From assembly GCA_049673305.1 (NCBI GenBank), contig JBATXM010000012.1, positions 1 through 22,488 on the forward strand: a stretch of DNA of 22,488 nucleotides. The letters run 5' to 3'. The notes beneath the pieces were generated by a model. That model did not search any database, had not been told where the DNA came from, and saw only the letters and a program-made list of their open reading frames with translations. The translations under genes and the position numbers were made by a program. Source of the DNA: GCA-003244245 sp049673305 (GTDB taxonomy: Bacteria; Actinomycetota; Actinomycetes; Mycobacteriales; Pseudonocardiaceae). Positions 14,394 to 22,363 of the stretch are shown here, piece after piece (the stretch's first letter is position 1; each line of letters opens with the position of its first letter).

Positions 14394-15113
14394 TTACCGC
14401 CGGGCCAGCGCGTGCAATCGGCTGGCGATGTCGCGCAGAGGGGCTCGTCCGGCCGCAGCCAGTTCCAGCTCAGCGAGCGCCTCGGCTGCCCCAGGATAAG
14501 CTTCCAGCACGCCACCAGGCACCAGGTCCGCAACCACCCCGTCGCCCTGTAACAGCTCGACACCCAACCCGCTGGCCGCGAGCAGCGCGATCAGACCACC
14601 GGTATCGAAGCGGCGCAGCACGGGGTCATCCCTCCCGAGCCTGCCATCTGGATCGTCGAGCACATGGCGAGCCTCAGCCAGCCGTCCGGCCAGCGCGCGA
14701 ACCAACACCGCCGCGTACCGGTTGGCCACCAGGACCGATACCGCGCCGCCGGGGGCGGTGGCGTCGGCTAGCGCCCGCACTGCCCCGGCGGGATCCTCGA
14801 CCACCTCGAGGAGGCCGTGCCCGAGCACGAGGTCGGCACTCGCTGTCCCCACCGTGTCGGCCAGCGAGTCGGCGTCTCCCTGCACCGGGCTCACCAGCTG
14901 CTGGACTCCGGCATCAGCGACCCGACGGTGCAGCGTAGCCAGTGCATTGGGGCTTGGTTCCACCACCGTCACCAGGCAGCCGGACCGGGCCAGCGGCACG
15001 GCCCAGACGCCGCTGCCACCGCCCACGTCCAGCACCCGAGGGGCGGCGCCGAGGCGCCGACGCGCCGCAGCGACCTCGGCCTCCAGCGCGCGGTGCACGG
15101 CGCAGGCTCGCAT
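14394..15113 (-). CDS. Class I SAM-dependent methyltransferase
   Basis: A 239-residue protein with a Rossmann methyltransferase fold: motif I VLDVGGGSGVWAVPLA, an acidic end of strand 2 in VTVVEPSPNAL, QGDADSLAD, then ADLVLGHGLLEVV (motif IV region) and ATAPGGAVSVLVANRYAAV. It resembles small-molecule or tRNA-modifying methyltransferases of the CmoM/UbiE type, but the substrate is not evident. The frame is open far upstream, but the ATG at 15113 has an AAGGTG 6 bases before it, and the upstream extension is antisense to parA. It is probably co-transcribed with dinB (9-bp gap). Confidence 0.85.
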   Translation of the reverse strand: MRACAVHRALEAEVAAARRRLGAAPRVLDVGGGSGVWAVPLARSGCLVTVVEPSPNALATLHRRVADAGVQQLVSPVQGDADSLADTVGTASADLVLGHGLLEVVEDPAGAVRALADATAPGGAVSVLVANRYAAVLVRALAGRLAEARHVLDDPDGRLGRDDPVLRRFDTGGLIALLAASGLGVELLQGDGVVADLVPGGVLEAYPGAAEALAELELAAAGRAPLRDIASRLHALARR

Positions 15114-15197
15114 GGGCAGCACCTTAGAGGGTTCGACCGACGGGGCCCGGGGCGCCGGGGGAACGTCCAGGGAACACCGGCACCATAAGCTGCACCG

Positions 15198-16013
15198 GTG
15201 CGAACCGTGGCGGTGCTCGGCCTCAAGGGCGGGGTGGGCAAGACTTCCATCGTGCTCGGGCTGGCCGGGGCCGCCCTGCAGCGGAAGATCCGGACCTTGG
15301 TCGTGGACCTCGATCCGCAGGGCAATTGCACCAGCACCCTGGAGCCCGGCGAGACGAAGTCCACGCTGGCCGACGTCCTGGCTGAGCCAAAACGCTCGGT
15401 GCTCCGGAATGCGATCGCGCCCAGCGCATGGGGTGCCGGCCTGGATGTGCTGGTCGGCGGGGAGGAAGCCGAGCCGCACAACCGGCCAGACCCCGACCCC
15501 GCCGAGCTCGGGCGGTTGGACCACGCGCTGTCCACGCTGGACGCGATGGCCGACAATCCGCCGTATCGGCTGGTACTCCTGGACTGCCCGCCCTCGCTGG
15601 GCCAGCTGACCCGCTCGGCGTTGGTGGCCGCCGACCGGGCGCTGTTGGTCACCGAACCGACCATTTACGCGGTCGCTGGCGTGCAACGTGCTTTCGAGGC
15701 CGTGGCGCACGAGCGCGAGCACAACCCCGACCTGCATACGCTGGGCGTGGTGGTCAACCGGGTCCGGGTGCGCTCCAGCGAGCACAACTACCGGATCAAC
15801 GAGCTCCGGGAGATCTTCGGACAACTGGTGCTCCCTACGGTGCTACCGGACCGCTCGGCGGTGCAACACGCGCAAGGCGCCGGGCTGCCAATCCAGCACT
15901 GGGGCACCCCGGGGGCCCGGGACGTCGCGGTAGCCCTCGACGTGCTGCTGGCCCGGATACTGCGCACCAGCCAGCTACGACGTCGCACTCCGACTGAGAT
16001 GGCCCAGGTTTAA
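15198..16013 (+). CDS. parA: Orphan ParA/MinD-type ATPase
   Basis: A 271-residue ATPase of the ParA/Soj group. The deviant Walker A motif LKGGVGKTS (Lys10 signature, Lys15) is at the start, VVDLDPQGNCTS forms the A' motif, and LVLLDCPPSLGQLT is Walker B. Residues near 190-215 (VVVNRVRVRSSEHNYRINEL) match the ParA C-terminal half. There is no ParB or CopG partner and no parS-like site nearby, so the cargo is unknown; plasmid partition is unlikely in this setting. The start is GTG at 15198, without a Shine-Dalgarno but with TAAGCT 6 bp upstream (15186-15191), so it may be leaderless. It is divergent from the methyltransferase and converges on pspA with a 12-bp gap. Confidence 0.88.
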   Translation: MRTVAVLGLKGGVGKTSIVLGLAGAALQRKIRTLVVDLDPQGNCTSTLEPGETKSTLADVLAEPKRSVLRNAIAPSAWGAGLDVLVGGEEAEPHNRPDPDPAELGRLDHALSTLDAMADNPPYRLVLLDCPPSLGQLTRSALVAADRALLVTEPTIYAVAGVQRAFEAVAHEREHNPDLHTLGVVVNRVRVRSSEHNYRINELREIFGQLVLPTVLPDRSAVQHAQGAGLPIQHWGTPGARDVAVALDVLLARILRTSQLRRRTPTEMAQV

Positions 16014-16025
16014 GGGGCTAAACGC

Positions 16026-16835
16026 CTATGGCTGGCTGTTTGGCGGCAAAACCTGGCGGGGTGAGGCGGGTTGCGCCGCCGGCTCGCCGGCGGTGACCTC
16101 ACCTGCAGTCGGCGCCCCGCCCATTGAGGCGCGGATCTGCTCCAGGCGAGAACGGCCCGCCATGTCCAGCGAGGATTGCTGCACCTCAAGCATCCGGCCC
16201 TGTACGGAATTCTTGGCCAGCTCAGCGGAGCCGAGGGCATTGGCGTAACGGCGCTCGATCTTGTCCCGGACCGCATCAAGGGAGGGTGTGTTGCCTGGCG
16301 CGGTCAGCTCGCTCATGGACTGCAGCGAAGCGGAGACCTGCTCCTGCATCTTCGCCTGATCCAGCTGGGTGAGCAGCTTGGCCCGTTCGGCGAGTTTCTG
16401 CTGCAACATCCTCCCGTTGCGCTCGACTGCCTGCTTGGCTTGGCTCGCGGCTTGCAGCGCTTGGTCATGCGTGGACTTGAGGTCCTCCAAGGATTGCTCC
16501 GCAGCCACCAGCTGAGTAGCGAAGGACTCCGCATCCTCTTCGTACTGCTGCGCCTTGGCCGGATCGCCCTGGCTGCGCGCCTGGTCGGCGAGCACCAAGG
16601 CTTGCCGGGCCACGGATTGCAGCTTCTCGACCTCGCTGAGCTGACGGGTGAGCTTCATCTCCAGCTGCCGCTGGTTGCCGATGACAGCGGCAGCCTGCTG
16701 AGACAGCTTCTGGTGCCTGCGCTGCTCATCCTCCATGGCCTGCTGAATCTGTATCTTGGGATCAGCGTGCTCGTCGATCTTGGACGAGAACGAGGCCATG
16801 AGGTACTTCCAGGCCTTCACAATCGGGTTGGCCAT
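16026..16835 (-). CDS. pspA: PspA/IM30-family envelope-stress protein
   Basis: A 269-residue protein beginning MANPIVKAWKYLMASFSSKI, the amphipathic membrane-binding helix, followed by ADPKIQIQQAMED. Residues 25-220 are almost wholly coiled coil (KLTRQLSEVEKLQS, QYEEDAESFATQLVAAEQSL), as in the ESCRT-III-like PspA/Vipp1 family. The last 40 residues are a Pro/Ala-rich linker. It polymerises on stressed membranes to limit leakage. clgR is directly upstream on the same strand, as in mycobacteria, where ClgR activates pspA. No PspM/PspN-like membrane genes follow; parA converges instead. Confidence 0.93.
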   Translation of the reverse strand: MANPIVKAWKYLMASFSSKIDEHADPKIQIQQAMEDEQRRHQKLSQQAAAVIGNQRQLEMKLTRQLSEVEKLQSVARQALVLADQARSQGDPAKAQQYEEDAESFATQLVAAEQSLEDLKSTHDQALQAASQAKQAVERNGRMLQQKLAERAKLLTQLDQAKMQEQVSASLQSMSELTAPGNTPSLDAVRDKIERRYANALGSAELAKNSVQGRMLEVQQSSLDMAGRSRLEQIRASMGGAPTAGEVTAGEPAAQPASPRQVLPPNSQP

Positions 16836-16893
16836 CTCTTCCGCTGCCTCTCCTTATGACCAATCAGACCCGGCTTCATCGCACCTCACCAGC

Positions 16894-17175
16894 TCAGGCC
16901 GCGACCAGCTCCGCCGCAAGGGTGTCTGGCACCTCGGGCAGGTACACCGGACCGAGATCGTCGGCCACTCGCCGCAACAGCTCATCCAGCGGCAGGTCAA
17001 GTGCAACACAGATCGATGCGAGGAGTTCACTGGAGGGCTCCTTGCGGCCCCGCTCCACCTCGGAGAGATAACCCAGACTCACCCGGGCTACCCGGGACAC
17101 CTCGCGCAGCGTGCGCCGCTGCGAGGTCCGCGTCCGGCGTAGCCGATCGCCGATGGCCTCCCGCAGCAGCGTCAT
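16894..17175 (-). CDS. clgR: ClgR, XRE-type activator of Clp protease and envelope-stress genes
   Basis: A 93-residue helix-turn-helix protein. The HTH runs about 20-62: RTLREVSRVARVSLGYLSEV, then ERGRKEPSSELLASIC and LDLPLDELL. These are typical of ClgR, which activates clp genes in streptomycetes and corynebacteria and pspA in mycobacteria. It ends in LVAA; in Streptomyces ClgR the two terminal alanines are needed for its degradation by ClpP, so feedback by proteolysis is likely here. The ATG has GGAGG 7 bases upstream. pspA follows after 58 bp and pgsA precedes by 68 bp. TATCCT in the pgsA-clgR gap is a weak -10 candidate. Confidence 0.9.
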   Translation of the reverse strand: MTLLREAIGDRLRRTRTSQRRTLREVSRVARVSLGYLSEVERGRKEPSSELLASICVALDLPLDELLRRVADDLGPVYLPEVPDTLAAELVAA

Positions 17176-17243
17176 CGCGTTTCCTCCCGAGTGTTGGCCG
17201 GCCTAGGATAACCGGCTTGCTTGCCCCCTACCGTACTCACCGG

Positions 17244-17834
17244 TCAGGGCAGCGCGACAGCTCGGCGCCCAGCAGCGCGCAGCCTCAGCGCGCGCGCCAC
17301 ATAGTCGATGCCGGTGACCACGGTGAGCGCCACCGCAACGCCCATTGCCGCCCAACGCAGCGGATGAGCTGCCAGCGGGACCGGCAGCACGTAGAGCTCG
17401 ATCGCGATCACCTGCGCGAACGCCTTCAGTTTACCGCCCCTGCTGGCCGGGATCACCCCGTAGCGCAAGACCCAAAAGCGCAGCGCGGTAACACCCAACT
17501 CGCGCCCGGCTATCAGCATAGTGAGCCACCAAGCCAGATTGCCCAGCATGTTCAAGCCTACCAGCGCCGCCCCGATGAGTACCTTGTCCGCAATCGGATC
17601 GGCAATCGTGCCGAACTTGGTGATCAGACCACGCCGCCGAGCAAGGTCGCCATCGAGCCGGTCAGTGAGCGAGGCGACACCGAATACCACCGCCGCAGTG
17701 ACCCGCCACGCCGGATCGCTACCACCCTTGGTGAACAAGGCGAGCACGAACACCGGCACAAGCGCCATCCGTGACATGGTCAGCAGGTTGGCCAGGTTCC
17801 ACAGCGGGACTTTGATGACCGGCTGCGGGCTCAC
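17244..17834 (-). CDS. pgsA: CDP-alcohol phosphatidyltransferase (PgsA-type)
   Basis: A 196-residue membrane enzyme of the CDP-alcohol phosphotransferase family. The catalytic pattern D-x2-DG-x2-AR-x8-G-x3-D-x3-D is complete: Asp58, Asp61-Gly62, Ala65-Arg66, Gly75, Asp79, Asp83 (in LTDRLDGDLARRRG and IADPIADKVLIG). Four to five hydrophobic helices surround it. The likely product is phosphatidylglycerol phosphate from CDP-diacylglycerol and glycerol-3-phosphate. Other acceptors are possible, since actinobacteria carry several paralogues. The GTG start overlaps the rimO stop by 4 bp, so the two are coupled. Confidence 0.9.
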   Translation of the reverse strand: MSPQPVIKVPLWNLANLLTMSRMALVPVFVLALFTKGGSDPAWRVTAAVVFGVASLTDRLDGDLARRRGLITKFGTIADPIADKVLIGAALVGLNMLGNLAWWLTMLIAGRELGVTALRFWVLRYGVIPASRGGKLKAFAQVIAIELYVLPVPLAAHPLRWAAMGVAVALTVVTGIDYVARALRLRAAGRRAVALP

Positions 17835-19294
17835 GGCACGCCGCCGGCCGGGGCGATCAGCTCCATCGGCTCGACAATCAGGTCGACACCCTCAGCGGCG
17901 ACCACCCGGCAGCGCACCAGGTCGCCGAGCGCGAACGAGTGCGCTCCCGAGCCGGTGAGCATGCACTCGCCATCCACCTCGGGGGCTTGGTGCTCGGCGC
18001 GCCCCAGCGTCTGAGCTGATCCGTCCGTCTGAGCTGATCCGTCCGTCTCAGCGACGGCCTCCACCAGCACCTCCACGGTCTCCCCGATCCGTTCCTCGGC
18101 GCGCTGCGCGGTGAGCTGCTCGACCAGCCCACTGATCCGTGCGACCCGCTCGCCGATGGTGCTCTCGTCGTGCTGCCCAGGCAGGCCGGCGGCCTCGGTG
18201 CCGTCCTCGTCGGAGTAGCCGAAGACGCCCACTGCGTCCAGCCGTGCCTCAGTGAGAAAGCGCTCCAGCTCCGCGACGTCAGCGTCGGTCTCCCCCGGGA
18301 ACCCGACGATCACGTTGCTGCGCGCTCCCGCAGTGGTAGCGTGGCGCCGGATCTGGTCCAGCAGGGCCAGGAAGGACTCTCGCGAGCCGAACCGGCGCAT
18401 GCGGCGGAGCACCGGCTCGCTGGCGTGCTGAAAGGACAGGTCGAAGTAGTTGGCCACGCCGGGAGTGCCGGCGATCGTGGCCACCAGCGCTGGACGGGTC
18501 TCAGCCGGCTGCAGGTAGGACACCCGGGTGCGCACGATCCCAGGGATGGTGGCCAGCCGGCGCAGCAGTTCCTCCAAGGCGCCCGGGCGGCCCAGGTCCT
18601 TGCCGTACGACGTGGAGTTCTCGCTGACCAACACCAGCTCCCGCACCCCCGACCCGGCCAGCCACACCGCCTCGGCCAGCACGTCGACGACCGGGCGGGA
18701 AACGAACGAGCCGCGGAAGGAGGGAATGGCGCAGAACGCGCAACGCCGATCACAACCTGACGCGATCTTCAGGGGAGCGACCGGGGAGTTATCCAGCCGG
18801 CAGCGCGGCACTCGGGGGCCCCAGCCATGCCCGGGCAGCACGGGGCCGCCAGCAAGTGCCGCAGGCCGGGACGCCGGGGTGATCGGTAACAGGGTGCGGC
18901 GATCCACCGGCTGATGCGCGGGCACCGCCTGGCCGGCAAGCACGTCGCGCAGCCGGCCACCCAGCTCCGGGTACGCGTCGAAACCCAAGACCGCGTCGGC
19001 CTCGGGCAGGCTGCGCGCCAGTTCTGTGCCGTAGCGCTCAGCCAGGCAACCAACCGCAACGACCTTGGCGCCGGTGTCCGCAGCGGCCAGCAGGGTATCG
19101 ATGGAGTCTTTCTTGGCCGCGGCGACGAAACCGCAGGTGTTGACCACCACCACGTCGGCCACGCCGCCGTCGGGGTCAACCAGCTCCCACCCATCCTCGG
19201 TCAGCCGGCCGGCCAGTTCCTCAGAGTCGACCTCATTTCGGGCGCAGCCCAACGTGATCAGGGCAGCGCGGGGAGCTGGCGGGGAGGCGGGCAC
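17831..19294 (-). CDS. rimO: Ribosomal protein S12 methylthiotransferase RimO
   Basis: A 487-residue radical-SAM methylthiotransferase. The N-terminal UPF0004 domain holds the three auxiliary-cluster cysteines Cys17 (TLGCARNEVDSE), Cys54 (VVNTCGFV) and Cys83 (AVGCLAERY). The radical-SAM cluster is C181-x3-C185-x2-C188 in ASGCDRRCAFCAIPSFRG. FDLSFQHASEPVLRRMRR and SNVIVGFPGET are further family motifs. A TRAM domain ends the protein. RimO methylthiolates an Asp of ribosomal protein S12. The start is GTG, without a strong Shine-Dalgarno. The TRAM domain contains an 18-bp tandem duplication giving TDGSAQ twice, probably in a loop. Confidence 0.94.
   Translation of the reverse strand: MPASPPAPRAALITLGCARNEVDSEELAGRLTEDGWELVDPDGGVADVVVVNTCGFVAAAKKDSIDTLLAAADTGAKVVAVGCLAERYGTELARSLPEADAVLGFDAYPELGGRLRDVLAGQAVPAHQPVDRRTLLPITPASRPAALAGGPVLPGHGWGPRVPRCRLDNSPVAPLKIASGCDRRCAFCAIPSFRGSFVSRPVVDVLAEAVWLAGSGVRELVLVSENSTSYGKDLGRPGALEELLRRLATIPGIVRTRVSYLQPAETRPALVATIAGTPGVANYFDLSFQHASEPVLRRMRRFGSRESFLALLDQIRRHATTAGARSNVIVGFPGETDADVAELERFLTEARLDAVGVFGYSDEDGTEAAGLPGQHDESTIGERVARISGLVEQLTAQRAEERIGETVEVLVEAVAETDGSAQTDGSAQTLGRAEHQAPEVDGECMLTGSGAHSFALGDLVRCRVVAAEGVDLIVEPMELIAPAGGVP
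18009..18044. repeat. 18-bp tandem duplication in rimO
   Basis: GTCTGAGCTGATCCGTCC is present twice back to back (18009-18026, 18027-18044), followed by a partial third copy (GTCT). It is in frame and doubles TDGSAQ in the RimO C-terminal TRAM region. Confidence 0.9.
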
Positions 19295-19394
19295 CAGCTC
19301 AGCGTAACCGGCCGCCCGCCATAATCAGGCATACCAGCCCTGTGGCGCCCTGGCGGAAGAGGTGCGGTGGCCAGCGACCAGTACTGACCTTCAC

Positions 19395-19505
19395 TCACGA
19401 AACGAGACCGATGCGCGACGCGAACATTGCCGGTGTCTCGGCCAGGTCTGCGGCGAGCAGCTGACGATCCACGCTGACCAGTGCAGCGCACGGAGCAGCA
19501 CGTTT
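19395..19505 (-). pseudogene. Possible fragment of a PIN-like gene
   Basis: Between rimO and the DUF4328 gene, a minus-strand stretch reads LLIAKRAAPCAALVSVDRQL followed by LAADLAETPAMFASRIGLVS and a stop. The ALVSVDRQLL segment looks like the last Asp-containing strand of a PIN domain. No upstream part or start in this frame is recognisable. This could also be chance. The remainder of 19295-19581 shows nothing else. Confidence 0.25.
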
Positions 19506-19581
19506 TGCGATAAGCAGCCCTGGTAACGGAGGTGGCGCAGACGTTTGTCGATCGCGCCGACGCTGGGCGGTCCGTTCTGTT

Positions 19582-20241
19582 CTATGGTCGGGCGACGGCC
19601 GTGTCCGCGAGTGCGTCTTGGGCATGCGAGACGGTCCGCACCACGGAAATCCAGAACACCAATGCGACGGTGTCCGCCACGGCGTCGATCCATCGGTAGA
19701 TGACTTCGTTGCCACTGATGGGATCACCACGGACAAAGATGATGCTGGCGTTGCCAATCACCACCATCGCGGCGATCCACGTTCCCCACCACCACCTGGT
19801 CCTGGGCCCAGCGGAGTCACCGACTGTGCTTCGCCATACGTCGTCGATGACCTGTTTGGGAGCGTAGTAGCTGATTATGGGCACGATCCAACTCAGCCAC
19901 ACCCAGGGCTTCGACCATCGCTGCTGGTCAGGGGCGAGCAGGTCGGCATTGCGCCGCGCCCGTGACAGCCAAATTCCGGTAGCTACGTACGCCACGATCA
20001 AGACAAGCGGTGACAGCGTACCCAGAACGTCACTGGCCGTGACCCGGACTGGCGCACCGCTTGCGGTAGCTTCTCGATGAGCACGTGTCGCGGCAGCGGC
20101 CACAAGCCAGTCGATCCCTGTATATGCCACCGCCAGGCCGATGACTATCGTCCTCAGATATCCAGACCTGGCCGGACCCTCGGACGGTCGAGATGCGTCC
20201 AAAGTTCCCGTTAGCGGCGTGGGCGGTAGCTGTTCCGTCAT
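19582..20241 (-). CDS. DUF4328 membrane protein
   Basis: A 219-residue protein with four probable membrane helices (about 29-50, 74-92, 112-126 with 152-170, and 185-203). The core GIWLSRARRNADLLAP followed by WSKPWVWLSWIVPIISYYAP and KQVIDDVWRS is the DUF4328 signature, a Trp-rich motif found in many actinobacterial membrane proteins of unknown role. The ATG has GGAG 8 bases upstream. It is divergent from the next gene by 82 bp. That gap holds the palindrome CTACGTAG (20257-20264) and an inverted GTCTAC/GTAGAC pair, so the two genes may share control. Confidence 0.82.
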   Translation of the reverse strand: MTEQLPPTPLTGTLDASRPSEGPARSGYLRTIVIGLAVAYTGIDWLVAAAATRAHREATASGAPVRVTASDVLGTLSPLVLIVAYVATGIWLSRARRNADLLAPDQQRWSKPWVWLSWIVPIISYYAPKQVIDDVWRSTVGDSAGPRTRWWWGTWIAAMVVIGNASIIFVRGDPISGNEVIYRWIDAVADTVALVFWISVVRTVSHAQDALADTAVARP

Positions 20242-20323
20242 CGTGTGAACTCCAGTCTACGTAGCTAGATGAAACCGCTTCTTCACTTCGTGTAGACGGG
20301 CGACTGCCCGATGCGAATCGTAC

Positions 20324-21664
20324 ATGACCCGCGACACACCCGAAATCGGTTTAAAATGCCAGTTCATGGGAGCGCTATACACAGCAGGATCGACCTTCAT
20401 CGGATTCCCCTTCAGCGTGTGGTGGTGCACGAGGCAGTACTACCGCACGCGAGGAAAGGGTTACTATCTGGCATCGGCAGCCACCCTTGCTTTCGGGGGC
20501 ATGGCTGCTGCGTTCGTCACCACGGTAGTTGGCATGATATCGCTCGGCAGTTCAACGTGGCCCGACACGTTGGTCGGCATGTCCATGCTGTCGATGTACT
20601 TGGTACCCGCGTTGGTGGTGACGGCACTGGTCACCTTGCTGCCACATCGCCCCCGTCGCGCTGGTCAGCGAAAATCTTCGTTCTTGTCTTCCTCGGCTTG
20701 CCGTGCGCTTGAGGTCGGGCTCGTGGTCGCGTGCATCGCCGTGGCTGGTCTCCAGACTCTCAGTACCACCGCAGAGGTCAACTACATCTCCGGTCACTCG
20801 CCGACGCCCCCTCACCTGACACCTGGGGAACTGGGAGGAATAATCGGAATCCTGGCATTTAGCGTGGCGGCCTTAGAGTTCGCCCGCCGTCGACTGGACG
20901 CGTCAGGGCTAGCGGAGACTATGACAGCGGACACCCGACCGGCTGTGTTGTACATACGCCCGTTCCGGCAAGAATCCGACCCCTTTTTCTATGTGCCACC
21001 GAATGAGTTGCCACGCTATACCCGCCGGGGAAGACCCGCGTCCTCGGTGACCTTTGAGCAGTATCTCGGAGCCGAATTCACCAGGCAGCTCGGCCCCTTC
21101 GTCGCGCTCGGCAACCCGCTCGATTCGGTGCCTCCGGAAGGCGCAGTACGCGATTACGCCCCGGATGAGGACTGGCAACACCACTTCCGCGCGCACGCGG
21201 GCGCCTCGGCAGCAATTGTGACGGAGAGCAGCCTCTCGGACAACCTGCACTGGGAGCTCGCCGAGATCATCCGCAAGAGCTGGCAACACAAGCTATTCTT
21301 CCTTACCGCCCCGGCGCCACCAACACGAGGTCGCGCCCGACGCCATCTCCTAGAAGCACTGCGTCGCTCAGTTAAAGACATACGGCCACGTCGCTGGGAA
21401 CACTTCGCGGAGACGCTGAAGTCGATAGGACTATACGTACCACCCAGCCATCCGGGCCCAGGAAGCATTACGACCTTCGACACGGCTGGTCGCGCGGAGG
21501 TGCTAGTGAGCGGCGTTCGACAACCAGAGGAGTTCGTGACAGTGATTCGAACCCATTTAAGATCGCGGCGAGGACCGTCCTCAAGCAAGAACACAGTCAG
21601 GACTTCCTGGTCCACATTCCAGAGGGAAGCATCGCGACAACGTGAGACGGGAAACCAGCGTTAA
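20324..21664 (+). CDS. Five-helix membrane protein with TIR-like/Rossmann-like cytosolic domain
   Basis: A 446-residue protein I cannot name. Five hydrophobic helices are seen (about 19-36, 47-74, 84-107, 129-147, 168-187). The rest is soluble: RPAVLYIRPFRQES (205-218), TFEQYLGAEFTRQLGPFVALG (split TFEQYLGAEF and TRQLGPFVALG), DSVPPEGAVRDYAPDEDW (267-284), then ASAAIVTESSLSDNLHWELAEI (ASAAIVTESS and LHWELAEI, Glu311) and KLFFLTAP. Alternating strands and helices, and a Trp-Glu-Leu near the end, resemble bacterial TIR-like or related Rossmannoid domains; this is inference. Two TTA codons (184 and 412) and a visibly lower GC content than the neighbours suggest recent acquisition. ATG 20324 and ATG 20366 are alternative starts; neither has a Shine-Dalgarno. 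Confidence 0.7.
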   Translation: MTRDTPEIGLKCQFMGALYTAGSTFIGFPFSVWWCTRQYYRTRGKGYYLASAATLAFGGMAAAFVTTVVGMISLGSSTWPDTLVGMSMLSMYLVPALVVTALVTLLPHRPRRAGQRKSSFLSSSACRALEVGLVVACIAVAGLQTLSTTAEVNYISGHSPTPPHLTPGELGGIIGILAFSVAALEFARRRLDASGLAETMTADTRPAVLYIRPFRQESDPFFYVPPNELPRYTRRGRPASSVTFEQYLGAEFTRQLGPFVALGNPLDSVPPEGAVRDYAPDEDWQHHFRAHAGASAAIVTESSLSDNLHWELAEIIRKSWQHKLFFLTAPAPPTRGRARRHLLEALRRSVKDIRPRRWEHFAETLKSIGLYVPPSHPGPGSITTFDTAGRAEVLVSGVRQPEEFVTVIRTHLRSRRGPSSSKNTVRTSWSTFQREASRQRETGNQR

Positions 21665-22061
21665 CCCGTCGACGGCCCCACCGCGATCACTGCCCTCTCC
21701 TTGTGAGGCGCGGAGGAATCAATTCGACCTGGCGGATCAGAGGTCGTTGTCCTGCTAGTTTCGGCGGGTGGTGTGGGTGCGAAAGGCGGTGATCCGCGCC
21801 CTCGTCTCGCTCCTGATCGGGCGTCGATAGTGGATTGCCGATCGAGGTCCTGGGAAAAGCTCCGGCGAAGTGCGAGACAGGTGAGACACTGGGACCTGAT
21901 TCGGTCGCAGCGCCGAGCGAGCAGCACTGTCCTCGCCCCAGCCAGCGGGCATGCGCGTCATCGTGCCCAGTGGTGGACGGCATCCGAAGAAGGCCATCGC
22001 CGACGCATGTCGTGAAGCGCGTACACCACTTCACGGACCGTCACCAATACAAGGAGAACCG
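21665..22061. other. Non-coding stretch, no recognised feature
   Basis: Roughly 400 bases between the membrane protein and the HTH gene. Open frames exist on both strands, but their products look like random high-GC translation with no domain or start signal. The only functional signal is AAGGAG at 22051-22056, the Shine-Dalgarno of the next gene. A promoter should be here, but I cannot place it. Confidence 0.5.
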
Positions 22062-22355
22062 ATGAGCAGCCACGAGTTCACCACCCCGGAGACCGTGGCC
22101 GGTAACGGGCGGCTGCACTTCGACCGGGCCGCCGACACCCTCTTTCAAACGCTGACCTCCGCCATCCGTGATGTCGAGTCCACCGGGCTGGCCGTGTGCG
22201 CAGTGGCCAGTGAGGATCTCGTCTCACTCAAGGACATCGCCGCCCGCACCGCACGCACCTACGAAAGCGCCCGGCTGCTGACCTCAGGCAAGCGCGGCCC
22301 GGGTGGATTCCCCCCGCCGATGACGACCGCCGACGGATGGTCGCTCTACTCGTGA
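22062..22355 (+). pseudogene. Small helix-turn-helix gene, truncated at its C-terminus
   Basis: A 97-codon frame starting MSSHEFTTPETVAG with AAGGAG 5 bases upstream. After AIRDVESTGLAVCAVASED comes a helix-turn-helix: DLVSLKDIAARTARTYESAR and LLTSGKRGPGGFPPP. This RGPGGFP motif belongs to a common actinobacterial DNA-binding family whose proteins normally continue with an aromatic stretch ending W-x-W-A-E-V. Here the frame reads DGWSLYS, then TGA, then codons for AQE. The TGA probably replaced a Trp codon (TGG). Eight bases past it, the group II intron end begins, which removes the rest. The N-terminal two-thirds may still be made, but the protein is incomplete. Confidence 0.6.
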
Positions 22356-22363
22356 GCCCAGGA

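Noticed and set aside
15114..15824. Upstream extension of the methyltransferase to 476 residues
   Set aside because: It is antisense to parA and shows no domain; ATG 15113 has a ribosome site.
16007..16022. Shared terminator between parA and pspA
   Set aside because: GTTTA-6-TAAAC is only a 5-bp AT-rich stem that overlaps the parA stop; too weak to call.
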